From assembly GCF_050015995.1 (NCBI RefSeq), contig NZ_JBNHEP010000078.1:7824-71823 (forward strand): a stretch of DNA of 64,000 bases. Direction: 5' to 3'. Position numbers and translations under genes: made by a program. This document shows, piece after piece, positions 1 through 9,246 of this stretch. The notes under the pieces are model-generated. The model saw only the letters and a list, made by a program, of their open reading frames with translations. It ran no database searches and was not told the DNA's origin. This DNA comes from Trichodesmium sp050015995. GTDB lineage: Bacteria > Cyanobacteriota > Cyanobacteriia > Cyanobacteriales > Microcoleaceae. Within the stretch, counting starts at the first letter, position 1. Each line of letters opens with the position of its first letter.

Positions 1-740
1 ACTAAATAACTCGCCAAATATATCCAAGGTAATTCTAATAAACTACGATGATAAATACTGGTAATAAAACATCGCACAGACAAACCAGAACGACTTTGAT
101 TTATTTTTTCTAACTCAGATTTTACTGGTTGAAAATAACTATTAACAACATAATTATGACGTTGCAGCCAATTCATAGGAGAGCCATGAGGCAAATAATT
201 TAACTTGGAAATTTCCTGCTCAATTTGACAATTAATTAAATCAGCTTTATTCAAACAAATTACAATCTGTCGTGCTTGAGAACAATCATAAATAAAAAAC
301 TCAGCCCAACGATTAAATCTATTACACCATTGTTGCCGAGTAATATAATTTTCTGGGTCAATATGAGACTGTAAAATTTCTCTATAGGGAGGAACAATTA
401 AAAAAATTCCTTCACTTTTACCCACTATTTCTTTAAAGTATTGCCATTCATTAATATGTTCAGACTGCCAGGACTTACGAAATAATTCCCCAGGAGAATC
501 TATCCAATCTACAGGAATTTTACTAATACCAATAGGCAACCTAACCTCCACATTTAAAGAACGCTTTTCAATAGTTTGAGTAGGTTTAGTCGTACCATCT
601 AAATTAAGCAAATTTCTCTGGAGATTTTGATAATTTTGATTGACTAAATCGACCCGAACATAATTTTCTTGGGGGTTTGCCAATGCTAATGCTAAATGAG
701 TTTTTCCCACGGCGCGATCGCCTATATAAACTACTCCCAT
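1..740 (-). CDS. P-loop GTPase-like protein, C-terminus cut by window edge
   Basis: Reading the complement from the ATG at 740 gives an open frame to the window edge (about 246 residues, no stop). It begins MGVVYIGDRAVGKTHLALAL, so a Walker A box (GDRAVGKT) lies at residues 7-14. A DSPGE segment near residue 80 fits a G3/DxxG-type motif, and NKAD further on fits the G4 guanine-specificity motif NKxD. I infer a small-GTPase-like NTPase; its cellular role is not recognisable. The P-loop so close to the N-terminus supports this start. The start codon is abutted by heptamer repeats (TTATCAG on the plus strand) and has no visible Shine-Dalgarno. A next-door plus-strand frame at 696-899 is a shadow. 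Confidence 0.75.
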   Translation of the reverse strand, partial: MGVVYIGDRAVGKTHLALALANPQENYVRVDLVNQNYQNLQRNLLNLDGTTKPTQTIEKRSLNVEVRLPIGISKIPVDWIDSPGELFRKSWQSEHINEWQYFKEIVGKSEGIFLIVPPYREILQSHIDPENYITRQQWCNRFNRWAEFFIYDCSQARQIVICLNKADLINCQIEQEISKLNYLPHGSPMNWLQRHNYVVNSYFQPVKSELEKINQSRSGLSVRCFITSIYHRSLLELPWIYLASYL

Positions 741-744
741 TTCA

Positions 745-872
745 GTTATCAATTATTAGTTATCAGTTATCAATACCTCCGGCTGAAGTCAGAGGCAATA
801 AAATCCGAAATTTCCTTTTTTTATACCCTTGAAAGGGGAGGGTTGAGACTTTATTTTTTGGTCAGATATAAT
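745..872. repeat. Intergenic repeat with heptamers, copy 1 of a pair
   Basis: TTATCAG-type heptamers are followed by 'gaggcaataaaatccgaaat' and a segment ending in a pyrimidine-rich 'ttttttggtca'. A close copy lies at 1547-1663, just upstream of the next minus-strand gene, so equivalent repeat DNA precedes two consecutive start codons. From 873 to 1070 I see nothing coding. Confidence 0.75.
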
Positions 873-1070
873 GTCTCAATTATGGTAGTTTTGGCATGAT
901 AAATCTGTATAGGCTACTTTTAAAGATGCCTGCAATTTCCTCCTGGATTTTTTATAGTAATTTATCGGCAATGGCAATTATGGTCTCTATTAATTCGATA
1001 ATATTCCGCTGTATGACTGCATCTGTTAATTTATTTTTGGCTTTTTCAACTTATTTATATCTATTTATTT

Positions 1071-1544
1071 TTATGACCCACCAGTAACAGTCACAGAATA
1101 ATTAAATTTAAAAGGTTTAAAACTTGTTCCATCTTTGGCGCTCCCAATAATTTCTAAATCATAAATACCTGCTTTAGGAAACATAATTTCTGCTCCTGGT
1201 ATATCTTGATATTGTTCAGTATCAATCCCTTTTAATGGTGGATTCATTATCGGTTTACTGTCAGGATTACGGGGTTCAACATAAACATTTAACTGACAAT
1301 CACATTCACTAAAAGGAAGACTTTTACCACCTTTACGAGTCAGAGCAAACCAAGCTAAAGAAGATTTACCGACTTTAGGATTATGATTAGGTGTAATATG
1401 AAAAGTACAAGCTACGTCTTGAGAAACTTCTACATTATGAGCTTGAGTAGGAATTAATTTATTTTGCAGTTTATGATTAATTATTTCTGCTTTTGCACCA
1501 ATAGAAAACGCCAAAGTTAACAACAAAATTTTGAGACTAATCAT
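1071..1544 (-). CDS. Secreted YtkA/FixH-like small protein
   Basis: 157 residues with a clear signal peptide (MISLKILLLTLAFSIGAKA, cleavage near residue 19-20), so periplasmic or membrane-attached. The C-terminal half (PKAGIYDLEIIGSAKDG, then alternating hydrophobics) looks like the Ig-like beta fold of YtkA/FixH-type proteins. Three cysteines are present, two in an ECDC motif. It is followed upstream on the same strand by the SafE-like membrane protein gene (2402-3643). FixH-like and SafE-like proteins occur near each other in copper or cytochrome oxidase assembly loci elsewhere, so a metal-handling role is possible but inferred only. ATG at 1544 is preceded by TGATAACTGAA heptamers and no obvious ribosome binding site. 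Confidence 0.6.
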   Translation of the reverse strand: MISLKILLLTLAFSIGAKAEIINHKLQNKLIPTQAHNVEVSQDVACTFHITPNHNPKVGKSSLAWFALTRKGGKSLPFSECDCQLNVYVEPRNPDSKPIMNPPLKGIDTEQYQDIPGAEIMFPKAGIYDLEIIGSAKDGTSFKPFKFNYSVTVTGGS

Positions 1545-1546
1545 TT

Positions 1547-1663
1547 CAGTTATCAGTTATCAGTTATCAGTACCTCTGGTTCACCCGGAGGCAATAAAAT
1601 CCGAAATTTCCTCTTTTATCCTCTTGAAATTGGAGGTTTGAGACCTTATTTCTTGGTCAATAA
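1547..1663. repeat. Intergenic repeat with heptamers, copy 2 of a pair
   Basis: Three TTATCAG heptamers start 3 bases from the start codon of the 1071-1544 gene. They are followed by the same 'ggcaataaaatccgaaattt' block as in 745-872. Confidence 0.75.
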
Positions 1664-1812
1664 AAAGTATTGAGAAATATAACTTTCAAGTATAGCAAAG
1701 TTTTTAAGAATTGGTAGAACCCTACAGATTGATTATTATATCAATTACCAACCTTGCATTTTTTACTTCTAATACCAATTCATATCAAATCCGCTTGCAA
1801 TGGAAGTGTTAT

Positions 1813-1877
1813 AAGAAATCGGGTTTGTGGGAGGTTAATGTTAGTATTGTAGGGAATTTGATACAAACCCGGTTTCT
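1813..1877. repeat. Inverted-repeat element, AGAAACCGGGTTT family
   Basis: Arms AGAAATCGGGTTTG (1813-1826) and CAAACCCGGTTTCT (1864-1877) pair at 13 of 14 positions. The same arms recur in three copies at 53.1-53.4 kb. The rest of 1664-2270 holds no gene that I can support; 2101-2150 is rich in 'ctcctgt'-type heptamers. Confidence 0.7.
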
Positions 1878-2270
1878 CTGCTTTTTTATACCGATACTAC
1901 TGGATTTAATATCACTTTAAAGATGTCATAAATAGGGCTTGCTGAATAAATATCAAAGCATTTACAGATAAAGGTTTCAGGCTTTTTAAGTATCAAAAAG
2001 TGCGAGGTTTTAGGTGGCAATAGTTCAAAAATTTAGGATTTTAGGCGCATACATAGTTGAGCAGAAAAATCACTCTTACAATTCTTACTCCTACCCCTCT
2101 ATAATTCCCCTAACTCCTGTCTCCTGTCTCCTGTCTCCTACCCCTACTAAAAGACTTTTTCAGCAAACCCTAAATAGTTTCAAACTTTATATGGTGAAAT
2201 AATTTCCTGAAATTACTGTAGCGTCAAAGTTATGAGTCCATAAAATCTTACTTTTGACTTTTGACTTTTG

Positions 2271-2383
2271 ATATCATGTCCGGTAGGATCGTTTGTGTAT
2301 AAAATTAAGGTCAAAATGGGCAAAAAAACTTCTGCCTTCTGCCTTCCTTTCACCAAAATAAACTATTCAAGCGGACATGATAT
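2271..2383. repeat. Inverted-repeat-bounded element, ATATCATGTCCG family
   Basis: A perfect 12-bp inverted repeat (ATATCATGTCCG at 2271-2282, CGGACATGATAT at 2372-2383) bounds a 113-bp unit. The core contains the heptamer-like tract 'cttctgccttctgcctt'. Another heptamer tract (CTTTTGA repeated) touches its left edge. Related termini (TATCATGTTCGG) occur near 44830, 48961, 59300 and 59420. Confidence 0.7.
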
Positions 2384-2401
2384 GAATTCCGTGAAACGGT
2401 A

Positions 2402-3643
2402 TTACTTTTGAATTTTAACTTCTTCCAGTGGAGGCGTATAATATTGTTGTAAAGAAAATAAAGACCAAAAACGACGAGATCGCACAACTAATACAACTAA
2501 TATTACCACCCCCAAAACAATAGTTCGCAACTGATTTTCCAGACTCCATTCCAAGGAACCGAGATAGTTGGAACCCATTGCTACTGCATGAACTCCAGAT
2601 AATACAAATGCTGGCACGCTCAATAAATGTAACCTTCGCCACCACTGACCGAAATATTTCACTGCTCCATCAAAACTAGTTAATGCTAAGGGTAACATTA
2701 ATCCCAGACTGACAAAACCAGTCCATATTGCTAACTGATGTTGAGGCAACATAAACAAGACTGCCTGGATATTCCAATTTAAACTATGGTCTAACATTCG
2801 CCCTGTATGCGCCATTGACAACACAAACGCTCCCACACCTAAAGCACGACGATAACGTAGAGGTTGACTCCAAAATCGACTTAAAGGACGCGCCACCAAA
2901 GCTAAAATCAAACAAAATATTGCACCATGACCAGTGTAGTCAACCATATCACCATTCCGCATGACCACCATAATGCCAACGAAGATACTTACCCAACCCG
3001 CCATCTGAAATAGTTGACTGCGTTTATCTGCGCTCAAAAAAGATGTCAACATTCCCACCCCTAACATTGAAGGTAATGTTCCTAAACCAAAAGCTAACAT
3101 ACTCGCTCCACCTAACCAAATATTGCTTGTTTCTGCTGCTTTTATTTGAGCAGCATACAGAAAACCGCATGGCATCAAACCCCAAACTAATCCTAGTAAG
3201 GCAGGAGTCCACCATTTGTTTTCCATAGAAAGGTTTACCATAACTGCACTTAAGCGGTTATGCAGGTTGCTTTTTTTCAAAGGATGAAATATTGGTAACT
3301 TTGGTAATAGTTGGGGTTGTACTTTTGCCAGACCAAACCAGATCAGCATTAAACCTGTAATTATTGCTAACCACCGTCGCAGGTCGCTGTCAATACCTGC
3401 TAAATGACCGCTTGCCACTAATACGGAACCTAGCGCCCCAATACCTGCACCTGTCAGGGTGTAGCTACAGAGACGACCAAAGTTAAGTAAGGTATGAAAT
3501 TGAAATTGATGCCATTTGTTAGAGGAAATTGGAGATTTTGTGGAAAGAGAGAAACTTGCAGTCAGGGGACCACACATTCCAACGCAGTGACCGAAACTGC
3601 CGAAAAATCCTAAAGTTGTTAATAATAATAGTTCTAGTAGCAC
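2402..3643 (-). CDS. SafE/UreH-type membrane protein fused to ferric-reductase-like domain
   Basis: 413 residues, strongly hydrophobic. The N-terminal half starts with a membrane segment carrying GHCVGMCGPL, the hallmark of the DsbD_2 / SafE ('sulfite exporter') group, and a second LMPCGFLYAA motif near residue 155. The family is usually about 230 residues. The remaining 180 or so residues add several more membrane segments with paired histidines (MAHTGRMLDH; LHLLSVPAFVLSGVHAVAMG), as in ferric-reductase-like or MsrQ transmembrane domains that bind haem b. I infer an inner-membrane fusion possibly linking metal or thiol transfer to haem redox; the substrate is unknown. The start is GTG at 3643, with no clear ribosome binding site. 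The small secreted protein 1071-1544 may be a partner. Confidence 0.65.
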   Translation of the reverse strand: MLLELLLLTTLGFFGSFGHCVGMCGPLTASFSLSTKSPISSNKWHQFQFHTLLNFGRLCSYTLTGAGIGALGSVLVASGHLAGIDSDLRRWLAIITGLMLIWFGLAKVQPQLLPKLPIFHPLKKSNLHNRLSAVMVNLSMENKWWTPALLGLVWGLMPCGFLYAAQIKAAETSNIWLGGASMLAFGLGTLPSMLGVGMLTSFLSADKRSQLFQMAGWVSIFVGIMVVMRNGDMVDYTGHGAIFCLILALVARPLSRFWSQPLRYRRALGVGAFVLSMAHTGRMLDHSLNWNIQAVLFMLPQHQLAIWTGFVSLGLMLPLALTSFDGAVKYFGQWWRRLHLLSVPAFVLSGVHAVAMGSNYLGSLEWSLENQLRTIVLGVVILVVLVVRSRRFWSLFSLQQYYTPPLEEVKIQK

Positions 3644-3809
3644 GTTTTTTTTAGAGATAATATTAAAGCAAAAGGAAAGGAAAGTTATAAGTTAAGATAT
3701 GGCAGTTTTCATTTTTATAAAATATAGTAACTAATCCGAAATTTAGGCAGTCAAAAAAAATTGAAAAGCTGATAGCTGATAGCTAATAGCTGACTGTTAA
3801 TTGCTAAAT

Positions 3810-4322
3810 TTATAATTTATCGGGAATAATTACATCAATTATTTCCGTTTTATTTTTCCGATAAATGCAAAAATAACTATCTAAAGTTAACAAACTACTG
3901 CCTAATATTAACTCATTCATTCTGACTAAACAAGCATCTGCAAAAGACATAGGAACAGATTCGTATTTTTTCATTAACCCCCGAACAATGATTACTTCAT
4001 CCCTGAAATGAAAAGGAACTTCAAAATAACTGCTAGTGACTAAACCTATTACTGCATCCTTACCACTATAGACATCTTTCAAAATAAAACAAGCTTCACT
4101 AATAACTGCTTCACAGGTGAATAATGGTTTAGCAATATTTGCCCATTCCTTTTTCCATAATGGTTGTTCTTCAATTTCAATGATTTTTTTATATGTATCA
4201 TTGTTGTTATGGTTTAATTCATATTGGATTTTTTCATAGCGACCTAGTTTAGCTTTTTTCTGATAATTTTTATCCCTTTGATACTCAAAATTAGGAAATA
4301 AAGATAGTTGTTTTCCTTCCAT
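3810..4322 (-). pseudogene. PIN-domain protein lacking its N-terminal catalytic half
   Basis: 170 residues. The C-terminal 110 residues read like a VapC-type PIN ribonuclease: TCEAVISEACFIL (conserved acidic helix), MSFADACLVRM (catalytic Asp) and LLTLDSYFCIYRK (last Asp). The start of the domain, normally an N-terminal strand with DTG-like first catalytic Asp, is absent. Instead there is a charged, asparagine-rich stretch (residues 1-55) with no such motif. So one of the four metal-binding acids appears missing. The protein is either a degraded toxin or a divergent PIN-like protein. No antitoxin-like gene adjoins it. Confidence 0.55.
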
Positions 4323-4420
4323 TAAACTTTTTCTATAATCTGTTGTTTAATTTTTCGGCATTGGTGAAATAAGGGACTAAATTCCCATCGGAGTAAGATT
4401 GATAGTAAGGAAAAAAGCTG

Positions 4421-4452
4421 TTTTAACTACTGACTACTGACTACTGACTACT
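4421..4452. repeat. Heptamer tandem repeat (CTACTGA)
   Basis: Four head-to-tail copies of a CTACTGA heptamer lie between the PIN remnant and the Uma2 pair. Confidence 0.8.
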
Positions 4453-4509
4453 AAAAATTATACAATCATTTACCAGCGCCAATTTTTTCAGTGTACCTCA
4501 TCTAAATTC

Positions 4510-5061
4510 CTACTCAAACTCTAGTGCCCATACTTCAACTAGAGATAATTTCCACCCTGGTAAGATTTCTTCTACTTCTAAAAAATCTCCATCTCTGAGC
4601 ACAATTTTTTCTTGTTGGTAACGATAAACTTCCATTGTGCGACTCCGAGGATCTACTAATACCCCGACAACAATTCCTAACTCTATAAATTCTTGTATTT
4701 TTTGACGTAATTTTGGTAATTTATCACTCTTAGATTTGACTTCAAAAATTAAGTCGGGAACTAACTCTGCATAATCTTCCGTGGAGCGGGGTAATTTTTC
4801 TGCACGAATAAACGAAGCATCTGGAGCACGAATGTCTCCATCTGCATTTGGTAAACCAAAACCTCCACTAGAAGCAATCACTCTACCTAACTTTCTTGGT
4901 CTTACCCAATTCCATAAATAAGCTACTATTGATGCTACTATTTCATCTGATTCTAAACCAGAAGGACTCATAACAATAATCTCTCCACCTACTAATTCCA
5001 TTTGATAATCTGGGTACTCTATTTGCAACTTTTCTAAATCTTTAACTGTTAAATTTGGCAT
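4510..5061 (-). CDS. Uma2-family (DUF820) nuclease-like protein, copy A
   Basis: 183 residues of the cyanobacterial Uma2/DUF820 family, a PD-(D/E)XK restriction-like fold. Catalytic-type residues are visible: DGDIRAPDASFI (Asp) and PDLIFEVKSKSD (Asp ... Glu-x-Lys). Biological role is unknown for the family; many copies occur in cyanobacterial genomes. The protein downstream of residue 4 is almost identical to copy B (5089-5637) up to residue 146; then the last 35 residues differ at several positions. The two genes are 27 bases apart on the same strand. ATG start with TTTCCTTTTTT (complement AAAAAAGGAAA) just upstream as a possible ribosome binding site. Confidence 0.85.
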   Translation of the reverse strand: MPNLTVKDLEKLQIEYPDYQMELVGGEIIVMSPSGLESDEIVASIVAYLWNWVRPRKLGRVIASSGGFGLPNADGDIRAPDASFIRAEKLPRSTEDYAELVPDLIFEVKSKSDKLPKLRQKIQEFIELGIVVGVLVDPRSRTMEVYRYQQEKIVLRDGDFLEVEEILPGWKLSLVEVWALEFE

Positions 5062-5088
5062 AACAATATTTCCTTTTTTTAATTCTTA

Positions 5089-5637
5089 TTAAAATTCTGG
5101 TTTCCACACTTCAACTACAGGTAATTTCCATCCTGGTAATATTTCTTCTACTTCTAAAACATCCCCATCTTTCAGCACAATTTTCTCTTGCTGATAATGA
5201 TAAACTTCCATTGTGCGACTCCGAGGATCTACTAATACCCCGACAACAATTCCTAACTCTATAAATTCTTGTATTTTTTGACGTAATTTTGGTAATTTAT
5301 CACTCTTAGATTTGACTTCAAAAATTAAGTCGGGAACTAACTCTGCATAATCTTCCGTGGAGCGGGGTAATTTTTCTGCACGAATAAACGAAGCATCTGG
5401 AGCACGAATGTCTCCATCTGCATTTGGTAAACCAAAACCTCCACTAGAAGCAATCACTCTACCTAACTTTCTTGGTCTTACCCAATTCCATAAATAAGCT
5501 ACTATTGATGCTACTATTTCATCTGATTCTAAACCAGAAGGACTCATAACAATAATCTCTCCACCTACTAATTCCATCTGATAATCTGGGTACTCTATTT
5601 GCAACTTTTCTAAATCTTTAACTGTTAAACTTGACAT
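5089..5637 (-). CDS. Uma2-family (DUF820) nuclease-like protein, copy B
   Basis: About 182 residues from the ATG at 5637 (MSSLTVKDLEKLQ...), chosen because it matches the start of copy A; an upstream in-frame start at 5649 would add four residues. It has the same motifs as copy A (APDASFI, PDLIFEVKSKSD). It is the upstream member of the tandem pair. The DNA from about 4631 to 5047 in copy A and the matching stretch here differ at only about one base, while both gene ends have diverged. This points to recent gene conversion or a recent duplication. Confidence 0.85.
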   Translation of the reverse strand: MSSLTVKDLEKLQIEYPDYQMELVGGEIIVMSPSGLESDEIVASIVAYLWNWVRPRKLGRVIASSGGFGLPNADGDIRAPDASFIRAEKLPRSTEDYAELVPDLIFEVKSKSDKLPKLRQKIQEFIELGIVVGVLVDPRSRTMEVYHYQQEKIVLKDGDVLEVEEILPGWKLPVVEVWKPEF

Positions 5638-5649
5638 AATTATCATCAA

Positions 5650-5982
5650 CCTTTTTTTGTGTTTATTTCAATAATATAGAAATCAAGCCCTATAACTTAA
5701 ATTGTTAGATAATCTTCTGTTAGATAATCTTCGGCAAGAGGAAATAGTTAAGTAGCTAAAAAAAATTAAACTTAAAATAACTGTAGGAAGTAAATTCTTC
5801 CAAACCATTCTGAATTATGACTCCCGATCTCTAACTCGTCCTAATTTAAAATTAACTTTATTTCTGACCAAGTATTTAGGAGAGTTACTCAAAAGATAGA
5901 TGAAATTTTTTTTCATTAATTTAACCAACTTAATCTAATAGCTAAAACCTCATACTTAACACCTACTATCTAACACCTAAAT
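5650..5982. other. Intergenic, nothing recognised
   Basis: AT-rich spacer between murD and the Uma2 pair with a short direct repeat (GTTAGATAATCTTC twice near 5704-5731). No gene or clear terminator seen. Confidence 0.5.
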
Positions 5983-7341
5983 CTACCTTTTTTTCTGATT
6001 CAATGCTAAAGATAACTGCCGAAAATTGTCTCCTCTTTGTTCAAAATTTTGATACTGGTCAAAACTCGCACAAGCGGGAGAAAGTAACACAACTTTAGCA
6101 TCATATTTTTTTGATAATGCTGCACCTCTAATCACCGCTCTTTCCATATTTTCTACTATTTCATAATGACGAAAATTAATCTTTTGTAATCTCTTAGCTA
6201 AAAACTCCGCAGCATCACCAATTAACAAAACAAAAACAACTTTTTCCTTAATTTGTCGCAACCAATCATGATCGTTACCTTCTTTAGCTTTACCACCAGC
6301 AATTAATAATACAGGTGCTGGTACAGCTCTTAAACCAACTGCTGCAGCATCATAATTTGTAGCTTTACTATCATTAATAAAATTTACCCCATTCCAACTG
6401 CAAATATATTCCAAACGGTGGGGTACACCAGAAAAATTTTTCACCCCCTCAGCGATCGCCTCTTTTTCTATTCCTGCCAATTTCGCCACTGCAACTGCCA
6501 TCAATAAATTCTGCTGATTATGATTTCCCAACATTTGTAGAGACTCCACAGGAATTATTCTTTCCCCCAACGCTACTACCCATTCATCTTCAATATAAAT
6601 TCCTTTAGCTACATCTCCCACCAAATTAGCTTTTCCCTGAGTACTTGTCCAGTAAGTATTATGCCAAAGGTTAGTTGCATTTTGACGCAGGTAGTAGTCG
6701 TCACCATTGAGAATTTGTATTTGAGAGCGATTTAATAAACCAGCTTTAATGTTAAAATAATTTTCTAGACTGTAGTGACGACTGAGATGGTCGGGAGTAA
6801 AAGTAGTCCATACTGCAATTTGTGGACTTAAAGTATTGGAAGACTCAATTTGATAACTGCTAACTTCTGCAATTACCCAATCTGGGGGAGTTTCTGATAA
6901 AGCTAATTCACAAGCAGCATATCCGATATTACCACAGGCAGGAGCATACAATCCGGCAGTCTTAAAAATCGCAGCAGTTAAAGCAGTGGTAGTAGTTTTG
7001 CCATTGGTACCGGTAATACCTACCCAGGAGCAAGACTTGAGATATCGCCACGCTAATTCCATTTCCCCTATTGTTTCAATTCCAGTTTCTCTAGACCGTT
7101 GCAATGCAGGTACATCCCAGGGGACACCAGGACTAACAACGACTAAATCTAAAGAGGTTTCTGGTTCAAATGAATAATCCAACTTAACAGCAATACCCTC
7201 TTGAGTTAACTGCTGTTTTTGTTGCTGCAGGGAGTCGGAAGTATTGCGATCGCTCAATTCAACTTCCCAACCATTTTTTTTCAGCAGTCGCGCAGCAGCA
7301 ACACCTGATTTTCCTAAACCAATAATATGAGCTTTTGACAT
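5983..7341 (-). CDS. murD: UDP-N-acetylmuramoyl-L-alanine--D-glutamate ligase (MurD)
   Basis: 452 residues, normal for MurD. This cytoplasmic ATP-dependent ligase adds D-glutamate to UDP-MurNAc-L-Ala in peptidoglycan synthesis. The N-terminal Rossmann domain begins HIIGLGKSGVAAARLL. The Mur ligase P-loop GTNGKTTTT is at residues 111-119. The central domain holds the conserved EVSSYQIE, LNGDD and GNHNQQN segments. The C-terminal domain has PHRLE, NDSKATN and LLSPACASFDQY, all typical of MurD. The ATG at 7341 gives the usual family N-terminus. It stands alone on this strand, with no other cell-wall genes adjacent. Confidence 0.97.
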   Translation of the reverse strand: MSKAHIIGLGKSGVAAARLLKKNGWEVELSDRNTSDSLQQQKQQLTQEGIAVKLDYSFEPETSLDLVVVSPGVPWDVPALQRSRETGIETIGEMELAWRYLKSCSWVGITGTNGKTTTTALTAAIFKTAGLYAPACGNIGYAACELALSETPPDWVIAEVSSYQIESSNTLSPQIAVWTTFTPDHLSRHYSLENYFNIKAGLLNRSQIQILNGDDYYLRQNATNLWHNTYWTSTQGKANLVGDVAKGIYIEDEWVVALGERIIPVESLQMLGNHNQQNLLMAVAVAKLAGIEKEAIAEGVKNFSGVPHRLEYICSWNGVNFINDSKATNYDAAAVGLRAVPAPVLLIAGGKAKEGNDHDWLRQIKEKVVFVLLIGDAAEFLAKRLQKINFRHYEIVENMERAVIRGAALSKKYDAKVVLLSPACASFDQYQNFEQRGDNFRQLSLALNQKKR

Positions 7342-8123
7342 AGTAAATTTTTGTAGAAGAAGGAATTCCTAGTCTAATTATTTTAATTTTACAGCAGAGT
7401 GGGCTAGGATACTTCCGTAGGACTTAGGATTTATACGGTTTCTATAAAAGTAGTTTTATAGTTGATGCTCATTAAATAACTAAAGTAAATAAAACATAGT
7501 TGTAGTTGCTGGTATTTTTTATGAAAATAATATCTGATTAAAAAATATTTACCAAAAAAAATTGGTTGAAAGTCTCTCCCTTGAAAAGGGATTTGATGCT
7601 GTATTTATAACAGTTATCATCAGGAGTTAGGTATGCGCATTCGTTTGTTTTAGGCAACAGCTACAGAGGAAAATAAAGAATAGAAAATAGGGAATAGAAA
7701 GAAAAAGATAACTGTACCTCACAAAGGGTGATAAACCCTATATTAAGGTTTGAATATGACAAGGTATCATACAAATTAATATGAAGTTGCATGGAATAAA
7801 GTTTGAATAAAAGTTGACTGTATATACAGACAGAAAGGTTAATGAATTTCATAATTCTGTGCAACTTAACATAAAAATGGTATGATACAGGCTTTAATTC
7901 ATGTTGACTATAAAACTTCTACCCTCTGGCTTCAGCGTAAGTGTTTTTAAGTCAAAATATCTGTATTTTATGTTAATGAAAACTGCTATAAAATCCCAGC
8001 ATTTATATCAAAGGCTAGTGATTTGCTAACCAAACCTTTACACTTAAAGTAGGCAAATAGACCTCTCCAAAATAAAAATCAGGGTAAAATTGTAGTCGTC
8101 AATTATATATACCCTGTTTCCAA
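7342..8123. other. Long intergenic region, no gene seen
   Basis: AT-rich spacer between murD and a dead transposase. It holds a short inverted repeat (GTATCATAC near 7764 and GTATGATAC near 7882) about 125 bp across, resembling the small inverted-repeat elements found elsewhere in the window. A minus-strand frame at 7661-7864 has no recognisable content and I do not call it. Confidence 0.5.
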
Positions 8124-9055
8124 ATGAATAATGTATTAGAATATATTTATAACCATCCAAAAGAAACAAAAAAAATGATTGGTATTACAGATGAACAACT
8201 AATAAAATTAATAAAAAATCCTCAAAAAGTTGAATAAAAAAAAGACAGGCGATAATGCTCCGCATCGCTCCAGCGAACGCCAGCCAAGAAAAAAGATTAA
8301 TCAAGGCAGGAGGAGGAAGAAAAAAGTCTTTAAGCAAGGCAGAAGAGATAATTTTGACTTTATATTATTTGCATCATGTACCAACATTTCAACTACTAGG
8401 AGCAATCTAAGTGAGTTAGTGAGTCAACAGCAAATAATATTTTTCGCGCTTTGGATAGATATTTTGAGGGAATTATTACCATCTAGTTTACTAGAGGAAT
8501 TCTCGGGAAAAGAAAACGAATATTTATGGATATGCATAGGCTTTGACAGAAATAGAATTAAGAGTTGATAGTACAGAGCAGGATAGATAAACGCCTAAAA
8601 ATGATGAAAAACAGAAAAAATATTAGTCAGGAAAGCAAAAAAGTCATAAGTTTAAAAATCAAATAGTAATCACAGAGAAGGGAGAAGAAATAGTAGATGT
8701 AATAGTAGGAGAAAGAGGTTCAGAAAGTGAGATAAAGTTCTTCAAAAAACCACAAAAAAAGTTGGATAGAGAACAAATATTTCAAGGATATAAAGGGTAT
8801 CAAGGTGGGGAAAAAGTTGACAGGCAAAACAAAAAAAAGAAACCAGAAAATGTCAGAATAAGTCAATAAAGAGAATCAAAAAAAAGCTCAAAAAAGAAGA
8901 TTTGTATAACATGTAATAAGACTGATAAAAATATTTAGAGCGGCAGGATAAAGATTCATATTAAAAGATAGTAATTATGAAAAAGTAATTTTAACAATAT
9001 GTGGTTTGGTAAGATTAATAATAGGAGCATTAATATTATTATAAATAATATTAAT
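8124..9055 (+). pseudogene. Decayed DDE_Tnp_4-type transposase (IS5-like)
   Basis: Starting at the ATG at 8124, MNNVLEYIYNHPKETKKMIG reads like the N-terminus of cyanobacterial transposases with an HTH_Tnp_4 plus DDE_Tnp_4 layout. The same protein continues through several frames: a glycine/arginine-rich linker, EEIILTLYYLHHVPTFQLLG near 8345-8410, ILRELLPSSLLEEF near 8460-8503, then TEIELRVDSTEQDR near 8543-8587 with the first catalytic Asp, then IVDVIVGERGSESEIKFF and YKGYQG near 8690-8810. There are frameshifts and many stop codons, so the copy is dead. I could not see clean terminal inverted repeats. The later DDE region is badly degraded. Confidence 0.8.
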
Positions 9056-9246
9056 GCTCTGGAAAAAAGTAATGAAAAACTAGATGAAAATGGTGAATAA
9101 TTAACAATAACTATCTGTAATACTATAAAGCCCGTAAAAAATGACTATCTCGAGGAGCTGGCGTTGGCGGAGGGAGCAAGTGCGGCAGCTACATCGCTCC
9201 CTAAAAGATAGTTACAGTAAGTGCTTGATAATTTTTGGAGATGTCT

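Noticed and set aside
1711..1920. 69-residue plus-strand frame
   Set aside because: Covers the AAACCGGGTTT inverted repeat and has no protein-like pattern.
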